Assembly (NCBI RefSeq): GCF_002760615.1
Contig: NZ_AWWI01000048.1
Location: 1-53,358 of the forward strand
Direction of reading: 5' to 3'
DNA length: 53,358 nt
Source of the DNA: Puniceibacterium antarcticum
GTDB lineage: Bacteria; Pseudomonadota; Alphaproteobacteria; Rhodobacterales; Rhodobacteraceae
Position 1 is the stretch's first letter, and each line of letters starts with the position of its first letter. Below, in pieces: positions 17,287 to 26,044 of the stretch. Made by a program: the position numbers and the translations under genes. The notes under the pieces are model-generated. The model was not told the origin of the DNA, searched no databases, and saw nothing but the letters and a program-made list of their open reading frames with translations.

Positions 17287-18168
17287 TCAGTCTCCCGTGG
17301 ATCCGATCGCGTTCAGAGTCATGCATGCCTCTTCCGGCAAGTCCAGCGACGCCGAGGCAATGTTTTCTTTCAGGTGGGCGACTGACGACGTGCCGGGGAT
17401 GAGCAAAATGTTCGGCGCGCGTTGCAAAAGCCAAGCCAGCGCAACCTGCAGAGGGCTGGCGCTGAGGTCTGTCGCCACGCCGGATAGGGCGTCCGATTGC
17501 AGCGGAGAGAAGCCGCCGAGCGGGAAAAATGGCACATAGGCGATCCCATCGACTGCCAGTGCGTCGATCATCGCATCGTCGCGGCGGTGGGCAAGGTTGT
17601 AGAGGTTCTGGACGCAGACGATATCCGCAATATTGCGCCCTTCGTCGACCTGCGCGGCCGTGACGTTGCTCAGTCCGATATGCCGAACGCGCCCGTCTTG
17701 TTGCAGTTTGGCCAGCGCAGAGAGGGGCTCCTTGATCGAGCCCTCGGTCGGTCCCTCTCCGAACATGATCCGTAAATTGACCACGTCGATCGTGTCGCGT
17801 CCTAGGTTGGCGAGGTTGTCGTTTACGGCCTGCTCCAGGGCCTCGGCCGACATCGCGGGGTTCCATGATCCGTCAGCGCCGCGCACTGCGCCGATCTTCG
17901 TCACGATCGTCAGGTCGTCCGGGTATGGGGCAAGCGCCTCTCTGATGATCTGGTTGGTGACGTGCGGCCCATAAAAATCACTGGTGTCGATGTGATTTAT
18001 GCCCTGCTTGATCGCTTCCCGCAGAACGGCAACGGCCGCGTCGTGATCCTTCGGCGGGCCGAAGACATGGGGGCCGGCAAGCTGCATGGCCCCATAGCCC
18101 ATCCGTTTCAAAGTGATGTCGGTTCCGGGCAGGGTGAAGCTGCCGCCAAGTTCAGTGCTCTTTGTCAT
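17287..18168 (-). CDS. Aldo/keto reductase, YdbC (PdxI)-like
   Basis: A 293-residue NADPH-dependent reductase of the AKR superfamily: HIDTSDFYGPHVTNQIIREA (Asp61, Tyr66), VTKIGA (Lys91), VRHIGLSNVTAAQVDE, VCVQNLYNLAHR and LLIPGTSSVAHLKENI. The motif IDVVNLRIMFGEGP and the whole C-terminal half resemble E. coli YdbC, described as a pyridoxal reductase (PdxI), in which an Arg stands where most AKRs have His. An AAAGGAG ribosome site precedes the ATG. It is divergent from the LysR gene at 18262, its likely regulator. Confidence 0.9.
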   Translation of the reverse strand: MTKSTELGGSFTLPGTDITLKRMGYGAMQLAGPHVFGPPKDHDAAVAVLREAIKQGINHIDTSDFYGPHVTNQIIREALAPYPDDLTIVTKIGAVRGADGSWNPAMSAEALEQAVNDNLANLGRDTIDVVNLRIMFGEGPTEGSIKEPLSALAKLQQDGRVRHIGLSNVTAAQVDEGRNIADIVCVQNLYNLAHRRDDAMIDALAVDGIAYVPFFPLGGFSPLQSDALSGVATDLSASPLQVALAWLLQRAPNILLIPGTSSVAHLKENIASASLDLPEEACMTLNAIGSTGD

Positions 18169-18261
18169 CCGATTGCTCCTTTTGCTGCCCTGAAACTAGA
18201 CTCCAACTCATTGTTCGATAAGATCGTTTAAGGCGGACGGCCTGATCGGAAAAGGCGAACA

Positions 18262-19173
18262 ATGGATCAAGTTCGGGATCTGCGGCTCTTCATTGCTGCG
18301 GCACATCATGGTGGCTTTCGTGGAGCCGCGCGGGTCACGTCAGTTCCGGCGTCGACGGTCAGTGAAGCTGTGAGGCGACTGGAAGACCAGCTTGGAACGC
18401 GGCTCATGAACAGGACGACGCGAAGCGTCGCCCTGACCGTGGCCGGCACGGAATTGATGAACCGGGTCGTCCCAGTGCTTGCCAGCCTCGACAGTGCGTT
18501 GGAGACTGTCGCAGGTTTCGGAAAGGGCCTGCGGGGAACACTGCGGCTGAATGTGCCAGGGGCGGTCACCCGCACGATTCTGCCTCCTATCGCGGCGGAT
18601 TTTCTGCGGACCTACCCGGAAGTCAGTCTCGACATCACGGTCGATGACGGGCTTGTCGACATACTGTCGATGGGGGCAGATGCGGGCATTCGCTATGGAG
18701 AGACATTGGCGCAGGATGCGATCTGCGTGCCGATCGGGCCACGCCGACAGCGGGCCGCCACCGCTGCCTCTCCAGGCTATCTGGCCAGGCACGGCACACC
18801 CGCCCATCCGCGTGATCTGCTGGCGCATGCCTGCCTTCGCACACGGTTCCCTGGCGGCGCGTTTACCGAGTGGACGTTCGAAAAAGACAGCGAGAGTCTG
18901 ACGGTCAATCCGACCGGCCCCCTAACGATCAGCACGCAGGCTGCCGAATTTGCCATCGAAACGGCGATCAGCGGGCGCGGAATCGTCGCAACTTTCGAGG
19001 ACTGGTTGCGTCCCGCCATGGATGACGGTCGCCTGACCCCAGTGCTCGAAGACTGGTGGCCCAGCTTCGAGGGGCCATTCCTTTATTATTCCAGCCGCCG
19101 CCACATGCCGCCACCTCTCCGGGCCTTCGTGGATTTCATCAAAGCCCGTCCCCGCGACACGACGATCTTGTAA
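18262..19173 (+). CDS. LysR-family transcriptional regulator
   Basis: A 303-residue LTTR. The N-terminal winged helix reads LRLFIAAAHHGGFRGAARVT, then SVPASTVSEAVRRLEDQLGT and RLMNRTTRSVALT. The C-terminal effector domain (from about residue 90) has RGTLRLNVPGAVTRTILPPI and SPGYLARHGTPAHPRDLLAH, as in CrgA/AaeR-like LTTRs. Divergent from the aldo/keto reductase with a 93-base shared region; LTTRs of this arrangement usually control the divergent gene. Confidence 0.92.
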   Translation: MDQVRDLRLFIAAAHHGGFRGAARVTSVPASTVSEAVRRLEDQLGTRLMNRTTRSVALTVAGTELMNRVVPVLASLDSALETVAGFGKGLRGTLRLNVPGAVTRTILPPIAADFLRTYPEVSLDITVDDGLVDILSMGADAGIRYGETLAQDAICVPIGPRRQRAATAASPGYLARHGTPAHPRDLLAHACLRTRFPGGAFTEWTFEKDSESLTVNPTGPLTISTQAAEFAIETAISGRGIVATFEDWLRPAMDDGRLTPVLEDWWPSFEGPFLYYSSRRHMPPPLRAFVDFIKARPRDTTIL

Positions 19174-19200
19174 GTCGCAATAGCCGCCTTTGGCGGACAT

Positions 19201-19560
19201 TTAGAAACGTCCAAGCTCCTTTCGATGGTCCCTTGCCCACTTACATAATTCTTCAAACGGTAAGCGCAGAGAACGACCAAGTGGAGAAATGCCATATTCA
19301 ACGCCAATCGGAGAGGTGGGAAGCACTGTTCTTGTTATCAGCCCCTCGCGTTCAAGGCGCTTGAGTGCGTCGGCGAGCGACTTGTGGGTGATACCATCAA
19401 GTCGCCGTTTCAACTCGTTGAACCGGGCGGGTTGAGGACAGAGAACTGTCAAGATCAGGATCGTCCATTTGTCCGCGATTTTACCCAGCACCGGCTTGAT
19501 TAAGGCAATGTCGTCAAGAGCAAGCTCTGCACTTACGAGCAGGTAGGTATCGTCTGTCAT
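19201..19560 (-). CDS. HxlR-family transcriptional regulator
   Basis: A 119-residue winged-helix protein with the family signature: IADKWTILILTVLCPQPARF, NELKRRLDGITHKSLADALK and RLEREGLITRTVLPTSPIGV, then YGISPLGRSL. Unlike the HxlR at 9669 it has no Cys before the DKW motif. Divergent from the broken quinone oxidoreductase gene at 19641; an AGATATAC-AGC-GTATATCT palindrome lies in between and is the likely operator. Confidence 0.88.
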   Translation of the reverse strand: MTDDTYLLVSAELALDDIALIKPVLGKIADKWTILILTVLCPQPARFNELKRRLDGITHKSLADALKRLEREGLITRTVLPTSPIGVEYGISPLGRSLRLPFEELCKWARDHRKELGRF

Positions 19561-19592
19561 ATCTAGGCTATCCAGTGTGCGTCCTTGCGTAT

Positions 19593-19611
19593 AGATATAC
19601 AGCGTATATCT
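19593..19611. promoter_or_regulatory. Likely HxlR operator
   Basis: Perfect 8-base inverted repeat AGATATAC / GTATATCT with a 3-base centre, in the 80-base divergent region between the HxlR start (19560) and the oxidoreductase start (19641). Size and AT-rich arms fit HxlR-type dimer sites. Confidence 0.6.
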
Positions 19612-19640
19612 GTGGGTCCAACGCTAAAAGGACCTCTCCC

Positions 19641-20335
19641 ATGACGAATTCCACAATGAAGGCGCTGGCAGCATTGAATTATGGTCGCGCTGAAAATCTG
19701 ATGATGATCGACCTTCCTTTCCCAAAGGCAGGTAACGGCCAGATTCAGGACCGCATCCGGGCTGCAACGATCAATCCAACCGATCTGCGGGTTATCACTG
19801 GCGGCTACAAGGACACGTTTGAGGTGAACTTCCCTTATGTAATAGGCAATGATTTTGCGGGTACCGTCATGGTAGTAGGTGAGGGCGTAACGCAATATCA
19901 GGTTGGAGATGAAGTTTTTGGGCAAGCACTTCCGCGAGACCTGCGTGCTGCAACCTCACCGAACAAACCGTCTGTCAGCACTGGTGCTATGGCCGAATAT
20001 GCGGTCTTGGAATCTGATACCCTCCTGATCGCACATCGACCTGCATCCGTTCCACCGGAGACGGCAGCGGCTCTTGCATTTTAGGGAATGACTGCCCGCG
20101 CATTAATGAAAGTTGCAAAAATGAAGGTGGGAGAGACGGCCTTGGTCATCGGCGCAACTGGTGGTTCAGGGGCGTCTCTTGTCTCGCTACTCGCCCAGCA
20201 AGGCATCCGCGTGACCGCAACCGCCAGCTCGCCCGAGAAGGCCGGCCTGATGCGGCGTCTCGGTGCTGAAAGCACTTTCGGCCATGATCCGGCGAGCTAA
20301 GTCGCGTCCATTGCCGGGCAGTTGATTGCGCAGCA
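19641..20335 (+). pseudogene. Zinc-type alcohol dehydrogenase-like quinone oxidoreductase, nonsense-mutated and truncated
   Basis: From ATG 19641 the frame encodes the N-terminal GroES-like half of a QOR/MDR enzyme (INPTDLRVITGGYKD, YVIGNDFAGTVMVVGEG, VGDEVFGQALPRD). It stops at TAG 20082-20084 and resumes in the same frame as GMTARALMKVAKMKVGETAL, then VIGATGGSGASLVSLLAQQG, the NADPH-binding part. A second in-frame TAA stands at 20298-20300, after which VASIAGQLIAQ may still belong to it. IS5-type DNA starts at about 20336 and removes the C-terminal third. Without readthrough only a 147-residue domain is made. Confidence 0.85.
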
Positions 20336-20336
20336 C

Positions 20337-20657
20337 TCAATGAGAGGGGATTATGATTGTCTTGGGATCAGTGCTCTCGGCGGCCAGCCCCACCATGATC
20401 CGGGCGAAAACCCCGTTATCGCTCCAGCGCTTCCAGCGGTTGTAGAGGGTCTTCGCTGGCCCATATTCCCTCGGTGCGTCGCACCACCGCAAACCATTGC
20501 GATTGATGAAGATAATGCCGCTCAGAACACGCAGAGCATCCACGCGTGGGCGGCCATGGCTCTTGGGAAAGAAGGGGCGAAGGCGCGCCATCTGCGCTTC
20601 GGTCAGCCAGAACAAGTTGCTCATCGATCAGGTCTCCTTTGCGGATCCTGAGTCACG
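20337..20657 (-). pseudogene. IS5-family (IS427-type) orfA fragment
   Basis: ATG 20624 opens a 95-codon frame: LFWLTEAQMARLRPFFPKSH, GRPRVDALRVLSGIIFINRN and GLRWCDAPREYGPAKTLYNR, followed by KRWSDNGVFARIMVGLA. This is the first reading frame of two-ORF IS5-type elements. It normally runs a little further and is followed by orfB with the DDE motif; both are absent, the sequence changing at about 20336. The terminal end is probably near 20657. Confidence 0.8.
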
Positions 20658-20775
20658 CCGAAAGCGTGAAATCAATGGGTCTGGAGCCTAGCATCGACAC
20701 TGTCGAAAGGCGAAGTTTAGAGCCAACACTACGTCAGCCACGGTGACTTTAGATATCGCCGGTGGCTCCCAAGCT

Positions 20776-21030
20776 TTAAGCTCTGTCGTCGTCGGTGTCG
20801 TTCCTGATTTCTCGTTCATTGTGGTCGCTGGGGTCGAACTCAATTGGGTCGTACCCGTCCTCATGCTGGGCGATTCCGGTTACATGGGTCGTCCCGGTCT
20901 CTTCGTCGTAGACAAGCCCGTAGTTCGCGCGACCTTGTGACTTGTAGCGCTGGTATTCGTGGATGCCCGCATAGATGAATACCAGCGTAAAGGGCACAAA
21001 GATCACGATGGCTATCAGTTGGGCTTCCAT
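20776..21030 (-). CDS. Small single-pass membrane protein next to the BCCT gene
   Basis: An 84-residue protein: one membrane segment at the N-terminus (EAQLIAIVIFVPFTLVFIYA), then a basic patch (HEYQRYKSQGRANYG) and a very acidic tail (FDPSDHNEREIRNDTDDD). AAAAGGGGCG stands just before the ATG at 21030, a strong ribosome site, so a real gene is likely; the frame stays open to 21090. It lies downstream of, and in the same direction as, the BCCT transporter gene but about 890 bases away. Function unknown. Confidence 0.6.
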   Translation of the reverse strand: MEAQLIAIVIFVPFTLVFIYAGIHEYQRYKSQGRANYGLVYDEETGTTHVTGIAQHEDGYDPIEFDPSDHNEREIRNDTDDDRA

Positions 21031-21921
21031 TAAAACGCCCCTTTTCTGGATAATTGTTGGCGCGTGGTAGGCCGTGGCCAGCACGTGCATCGCGCAGTTG
21101 GGACCATCAATCTAGCCGATGGTGCTAGGCTTCGGGCTATCCTGTTTGGCGAGATGCCCCAAGTGATGTGCAGCTTGACGCAAATGTCGCTGGTGCCAGC
21201 GCGCTGAACAAGCGCTTTGTGTCGTGAGGCTCGTCTCTGGTCGGGGACGTAGAGAATGCCCTGAACTCTCCTCAACTAGGCGAAGCAGCCGGTCTTGCAA
21301 CCCGCAGCATTGGTTAAATGGGGCTATGAGCCACCTTGCGGCCGCGCTGCAGGATGTCCTCAGCCCAAAACCGCCTCGGTGATCGTCGCAACGGCCGGCA
21401 GCCAGCCCATCTCGGCCATTCTCTATGCCGCTTGGCTCGACCGAGGACCTTCGGCACGAAGCGTGGAAAGTGTGCCACGGACAAAGCTACTCCGCAGCAT
21501 TGGCTTTTTTGGCTGTTCGGGTGGGCCGCCTGTAGTCCTGCGAATTTTGTGATCCTATTCGCCTGCCTGACGATTGGGGGTTATCAATCGTCAGGCAGGA
21601 GGTTCCCATGACAGGGGAGAAGATGAGCCCATCTGTGCCAGAGAACGATCGAGAACATGCGCGTTCGAGGGACTGGCGACAATGCGCAAAAACCCCACAT
21701 CCGGGTAATCAAGGATTTTGCCGATCTCGGCAGATGGGGACCAGCCTATTCTGCTTCATCACCTGCCGTAGCCAGTGTCGCCCGTGTTCGTGGCCTTCTT
21801 GTCGCATGTGTCGGACCATTTTCTGTGTCCCGTAATCCTGCGTTTCAAGGAATTTCTTATCGATGATATCCATGAAACGCAGGGTTTCGGCACTTTCGCC
21901 CTCAGGCTGACAGATCTGACC
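21031..21921. other. Long stretch without a convincing gene
   Basis: About 890 bases between the small membrane protein and the transporter. Frames of 60-90 codons occur but none shows a domain I know. The one with the best start signal is 21608-21835 (75 codons, MTGEKMSPSVPENDREHARS at its start) which follows AGGAGG directly downstream of a perfect 15-bp hairpin. A 12-base repeat CCGCAGCATTGG occurs near 21300 and 21490. Confidence 0.4.
21562..21599 (+). repeat. Perfect 15-bp inverted repeat next to a Shine-Dalgarno box
   Basis: CCTGCCTGACGATTG (21562-21576), an 8-base GGGGTTAT loop, then the exact complement CAATCGTCAGGCAGG (21585-21599). The 3' arm ends in GGCAGG and runs straight into AGG, so a GGCAGGAGG box lies partly inside the stem, eight bases before an ATG at 21608. 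It could be a translational switch, an IS end or a terminator-like element without T tract. Confidence 0.6.
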
Positions 21922-23538
21922 TCATTCGCCAAAGCTCTCGACCGTGGGTCGTTTACCGACAGTGACATGGTCTATCTCTTCCTGTCTCAGGCCCAAGATA
22001 ATCGACGGGATCATCAGGAATATCAGAATGAAGATCGGAAGCCCGATCACGGTGATGACCTCCTGAAGTGCGGTGATGCCGGTATCCCCCGCCAGCACGA
22101 TGAGCATGGCCGCAACCAGGCCTTCAGACGCGCCCCAGAATACGCGCTGCTGCACGGGCCCCGGCTCTGCTTCGCCGGTGCAAAGCATATCGATCACAAG
22201 GGAAGCTGAGTCTGATGAGGTGGCAAAGAAGATCGCCACAATCAACACGCCAAAGCCTTGGACGAAATGCACGAAGGGGAAGTTCTCGAAAAAGGCGAAC
22301 ATGGCAAGAGGGACCGAGTCGCTTACGGCCGCACTCAGCTGTCCTGCGGTATCGCCCATTGCAGCGCGCGCCGCCTCTCCGATGCCGTCGATCTCCATTG
22401 CCTGCCAGCCAAAGATCGAAAACCAGATCAGGGTAAACAGGGAGGGCGCCAGCAGCACGCCCATGACAAATTCCCGGATGGTGCGGCCCTTGGAAATGCG
22501 CGCCACAAACAGCCCGATAAAGGGTGACCACGTCACGGTCCAGGCCCAGTAGAACACGGTCCAGGACCCTTGCCAGCCCCAGCCGTCACCCTCTGGGTCA
22601 AGGTTGGCGAGCATGTCGTTCCAGAATGCCAGCCGCGGCAGGTTCGACACATAAAGACCGAACGTCTCGACAATGCCACGCAACAGAAACAGGCTGGACC
22701 CGGTGATCAGGACAAAGAGCATCAGCGCAACGGCCATACCTATATTGAGGTTCGACAGCAGCTTCACGCCCTTGTCGAGTCCTGCAACGATGGACATCAC
22801 GGCCACACATGTAAGCGCGGCAAGGATCAAGACCTTCATCGTCACCCCATCCTCCCAGCCGAACAGGGCAGAGAGGCCAGCAGCGATCTGCGCAGATCCA
22901 AGGCCAAGTGAGACCGCGACACCGAACAGTGTGCCCAGAACGGCAAAAATATCGATGACCTTGCCGACCGGACCGTAGATTCCATCCTTTAGCAACGGAT
23001 AGAACACAGAGCTGACGCGGATCGGTAGACGGTAGCGATAGATGAAATAGGCGAAAGCCAGCCCCGGCAGCGTGAAGATCGTCCAAGTGTGCAGGCCAAG
23101 ATGATAAATAGAAATGGAAATCGCATCCTGCGCCGCCTCGCGGCTGTAGGCCTCAACCCCCGGCAAAGGTGGTTCGGAGAAATGCGATATCGGTTCAGCA
23201 ACACCCCAAAACATCAGGACCGTGCCGATCCCGCCGGCAAACAGCATCGCGAACCATGACAGGTTGCCGTATTCGGGCAGAGAGTCGCGTCCCCCCAGCC
23301 GGATGTTGCCGAAACGCGACGCGGCCAGCCAGATCAGGAAGCCCAGCCAGATATTGACGCCGATGATAAAGAACCAGCCCAGGTTTCGCACAACCCATGA
23401 GCGCCCGGCGGTGAACAAGTCACCGATCTGGCTGGGCATCAGGACCAGCGCGACGACAAAGAACACCATGATTGCGGCGGATACGAAAAAGATTGTGGGA
23501 TCGGTGCGCAGTCCGAGCCGGTGCGCAAGCTTGTCCAT
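21922..23538 (-). CDS. BCCT-family transporter (betaine/choline/carnitine type)
   Basis: Imports quaternary ammonium or related sulfonium compounds with Na+ or H+. The 538-residue membrane protein has about 12 hydrophobic segments. Family landmarks: MFWGVAEPISHFSEPPLPG, WTIFTLPGLAFAYFIYR, VSLGLGSAQIAAGLSALFGW, and the signature FYWAWTVTWSPFIGLFVARI followed by SKGRTIREF. ATG 23538 is preceded by AGGAGGG at the right distance; the upstream extension to 23622 is discarded. Substrate cannot be told from sequence by eye; no catabolic genes for betaine are adjacent. Confidence 0.95.
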   Translation of the reverse strand: MDKLAHRLGLRTDPTIFFVSAAIMVFFVVALVLMPSQIGDLFTAGRSWVVRNLGWFFIIGVNIWLGFLIWLAASRFGNIRLGGRDSLPEYGNLSWFAMLFAGGIGTVLMFWGVAEPISHFSEPPLPGVEAYSREAAQDAISISIYHLGLHTWTIFTLPGLAFAYFIYRYRLPIRVSSVFYPLLKDGIYGPVGKVIDIFAVLGTLFGVAVSLGLGSAQIAAGLSALFGWEDGVTMKVLILAALTCVAVMSIVAGLDKGVKLLSNLNIGMAVALMLFVLITGSSLFLLRGIVETFGLYVSNLPRLAFWNDMLANLDPEGDGWGWQGSWTVFYWAWTVTWSPFIGLFVARISKGRTIREFVMGVLLAPSLFTLIWFSIFGWQAMEIDGIGEAARAAMGDTAGQLSAAVSDSVPLAMFAFFENFPFVHFVQGFGVLIVAIFFATSSDSASLVIDMLCTGEAEPGPVQQRVFWGASEGLVAAMLIVLAGDTGITALQEVITVIGLPIFILIFLMIPSIILGLRQEEIDHVTVGKRPTVESFGE

Positions 23539-23877
23539 AGTAAAGGCCCTCCTGTTTTGGCGGAGCCATGCACGCGTCTGCGCTGATTTATTGGCTGATT
23601 GTCCCCGCATAGAGCGGATCAACCCGTGAATGAATTGGTAGGTTCCATGACCCTCCCCCAGCAGGACATTGGCTTGGAAGGCGCGTGTAGCCGCTCTATT
23701 TAGTTCCTTGCAGTCTCAAGGCGTTGTGGCGAAAAATTTTGGGGAAAGCACGCGTCCTCGATCAGGCCGGTATAAAACGCAAGTTCATGCAAAAGTTTGC
23801 AACACTACCTTGCATGCTTCAGTCCGGCCTTTTTAGGCAGATTAGGCGCAAAAAACCGCCGTAACTTATGAAGTCTA

Positions 23878-23912
23878 ATAATGTCCAATAGGTTTACATT
23901 ATCGGACATTAT
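23878..23912. other. Possible recombinase core site: 13-base inverted arms around 9 bases
   Basis: ATAATGTCCAATA (23878-23890), a 9-base spacer GGTTTACAT, then TATCGGACATTAT (23900-23912), whose complement matches the left arm with one mismatch. The arrangement is like a Xer/tyrosine-recombinase core or a resolvase site. The right arm also forms a 10-base tandem repeat ACATTATCGG x2. It lies about 190 bases before a decayed tyrosine recombinase gene. Confidence 0.5.
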
Positions 23913-23921
23913 CGGCGCAGC

Positions 23922-23939
23922 GTCCCGGCATGTCGGGAC
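23922..23939. repeat. 18-bp near-palindrome
   Basis: GTCCCGGCA / TGTCGGGAC, complementary at 8 of 9 positions, ten bases after the possible recombinase site. Could be an operator or accessory protein site. A further hairpin with CCGGTG / CACCGG arms lies at about 23980-24000. No gene is visible between 23539 and 24104. Confidence 0.4.
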
Positions 23940-24104
23940 ATGCACAAAGAACACGCTCAAACACATAGGACGGGCCTTCCGGTGATGCAGACACCGGGAG
24001 AGACCCATCTTAAGACGCGCCCCTGAACCTGCAGTCCTTTGTGGCAAACACTGACATGCGCGACAAGTTGGTTGACACCGCCCGGGCTGTGCGTGGGCCG
24101 CTAC

Positions 24105-25019
24105 CTCGGACCAAACGGTCATGGCCTATGCCAAGGACTGGGCGCTTCACCCGCTGGTGCTGGATGAAGGGCACAGACCCCTGCCCCCGTCATCCGAAAT
24201 GATCGGCCTCTATATCGCCGATTTTGCGGCGCTCACGGGCAATACCCTGCCCTGCGGGTGTTGAGGATCAAGCGCCGCCTGTCCGGTCTCACCAGGAATT
24301 TCACGCCGCACTGGCTGCCGCTGGATAGCTAAAACCGCCACATCGCGACCATTCTGGCCGGGGTCAAGCGCCGCCATGCCAGCCCGCCGGTGCAGAAAGA
24401 GGCGATCCTGCGCGACGACATCCTCGCCATAGTCGCCACACTGCCCTTTGATCTGCGCGGGTTGCGCGACAGAGCGATCCTGTTGCTGGGCTATGCCGGG
24501 GCTTGCCCCGATCAGAAATCGTATGCCTGGATGTGCACAAGAACGACACGCCGGACTCTGGCGGCTGGATCGAGATCCTGGAGGGCGGCACCCTGCTGAC
24601 CCTGAACGCCAAGACCGGCGAGCGCGAGGTCGAGATTGGCCGCGGACCATCCGACGAAACCTGCCCGGTTCACGCCCTGCAGCAGTGGCTGCAGTTTGCC
24701 AGAATCGACTTTGGCCCGTCTTTTTTGCGCAGCTCGCGCGATGGCAAACCTGCGCTGGTGGTCAGGTTAAGCGACAAACACGTGGCGCGGCTGCTCAAGA
24801 GTTGCGTGCTGGACGCAGGTATTCGGGGCGGACTGACCGAGAAAGAACTCCTGGCCCTCTTCTCCAGTCAGAGTCTGCGCGGGGCTGGCGAGCAGTGCAG
24901 ATGTGGACGAACGATATGTCCAGAAGCAGCTTGGCCATGCCAGCGCCGAGATGACCCGCCGCTACCAGCGCCGCCGCGACCTTTTCCGCGTCAGCCTGAC
25001 CATCGCCGCAGGTCTGTAG
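24105..25019 (+). pseudogene. Tyrosine recombinase/integrase, multiply frameshifted
   Basis: Three frames together give an almost full phage-integrase-family protein. N-terminal SAM-like part: SDQTVMAYAKDWAL, PPSSEMIGLYIADFAALTG. Then HIATILAGVKRRHASPPVQK, DDILAIVATLPFDLRGLRDR and AILLLGYAGA, a frame change, SEIVCLDVHKNDTPDSGGWI and TCPVHALQQWLQFA. After another frame change the C-terminus reads YVQKQLGHASAEMTRRYQRR, with the H..(A) QLGHAS motif and the nucleophile Tyr in RRYQRR. An internal stop lies near 24330. At least three lesions, so inactive. It may have served resolution or integration of this replicon. Confidence 0.8.
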
Positions 25020-25558
25020 ATGCGGGCAACCGGCTTGATTTACTGCCCGGAATGGTTTTGCCTACACTTCAAACTGGGCTCAGACCTCTGCCCCATGCGC
25101 CGGCGCTGACATGTGTTGGCGAGCCAGAGAGTGAACCTGATCCCCCGACAGCGTGGCGATGCTGGTGTCATCCGTGACGCCTTTGGTCGCCTGTCCACCA
25201 ATCGTATGTTTGCCGCGAGTCAGGGCAGCGAGACATTCCTATAGCTCGGCCCGGCCCTTCAACTTGCAGACCTGACCTACCCGAGACCGTTCAGTAATCT
25301 GCTCAAGGTGATGGAACTGCGACCGGTGGCGCTATAGCGCATCGACTATACGGCCGTCTAACGGCGCAGTGACGGGGATCATGAGAGAAGCGAGGGCCTG
25401 CACACCGACATGACCCGCGCTGTGTGCTGTCGTGTTGACCCAGCGCGTGTGCCTGCATTTCGCGTCCCTATCGCCGATCAGACGCACCGCTTCATCAAAT
25501 CCTCTTTTGGCATTCGGTGTTAACGACGCAGCGTGCGCAACAAGTGGTAGGCGAAAGG
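25020..25558. other. Stretch without an intact gene
   Basis: About 540 bases between the integrase relic and the IS200 relic. A plus frame with VIRDAFGRLSTNRMFAASQG near 25165-25230 and PRPFSNLLKVMELRPVAL near 25290, broken by stops, may be an old coding region; I do not recognise it. Confidence 0.35.
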
Positions 25559-25981
25559 CTACCTTCTGATGCCAGCGGCATCATTTGGCGGAATGTAATT
25601 CCAGGTGCTGCAGGATGCTGTTGTCGGTAGCACATTGTCTGAGGTGACGAAAAAATACCCACGCGCCTAAAAGCGTATCCTAAAATGGCCCTTACGCAGT
25701 TCGAGGAACTCCATCTGGATACGTCGGGACGACCGCCTCTTGATCCTCTGCATGACATTGGACAGCGAGAGCTTCAGCTGGATCGACAGCAATATGTGGG
25801 CATGGTCCCGCGCAAGCAAACCGCGCACGATGTGGTCGCCCATTTCATAGAAGTTCTGCCGAATGATCTCGCGGATCCGTTCCCGCATCGGTCCCTGCAG
25901 CACCTTGTAGCGGTATATTGTGACCCATACGACGTTGAACCTGTGGTAAAATCGCGTGTGCGCGGAGAGTGAATACCGCAT
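25559..25981 (-). pseudogene. IS200/IS605-family TnpA (HUH/Y1 transposase), inactivated
   Basis: From ATG 25981: RYSLSAHTRFYHRFNVVWVT, YRYKVLQGPMRERIREIIRQ, LLARDHAHILLSI (the H-x-H of the HUH nuclease) and RSSRRIQMEFLELRKG. A TAG at 25667-25669 replaces the Trp of the usual RFWARGYF motif; the frame continues to 25559 but is shifted after DNVLPT. In the alternative frame the end reads SILQHLELHSAK, where family members have QYLE: the catalytic Tyr codon appears as His (CAC). So three separate lesions: nonsense, frameshift and loss of the nucleophile. Confidence 0.8.
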
Positions 25982-25984
25982 GAT

Positions 25985-26044
25985 CTTCTGTCCTGGATTT
26001 TGAAGCTGGCGTTGGCGGTATTGCTTCAAAATCCAGGACAGAAG
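25985..26044 (-). promoter_or_regulatory. 22-bp perfect hairpin covering the tnpA ribosome binding site
   Basis: Arms at 25985-26006 and 26023-26044 are exactly complementary with a 16-base loop. On the minus strand the 3' arm ends in CAGGACAGAAG three bases before the tnpA ATG at 25981, so the AGGA box would be paired. IS200 is known to hide its transposase ribosome site in such a stem; this looks like the same device. Confidence 0.7.

Noticed and set aside
17287-18168. Missing catalytic His in the aldo/keto reductase as a defect
   Set aside because: Arg at this place (DVVNLRIM) is normal for the YdbC-like subgroup, so it is not a mutation.
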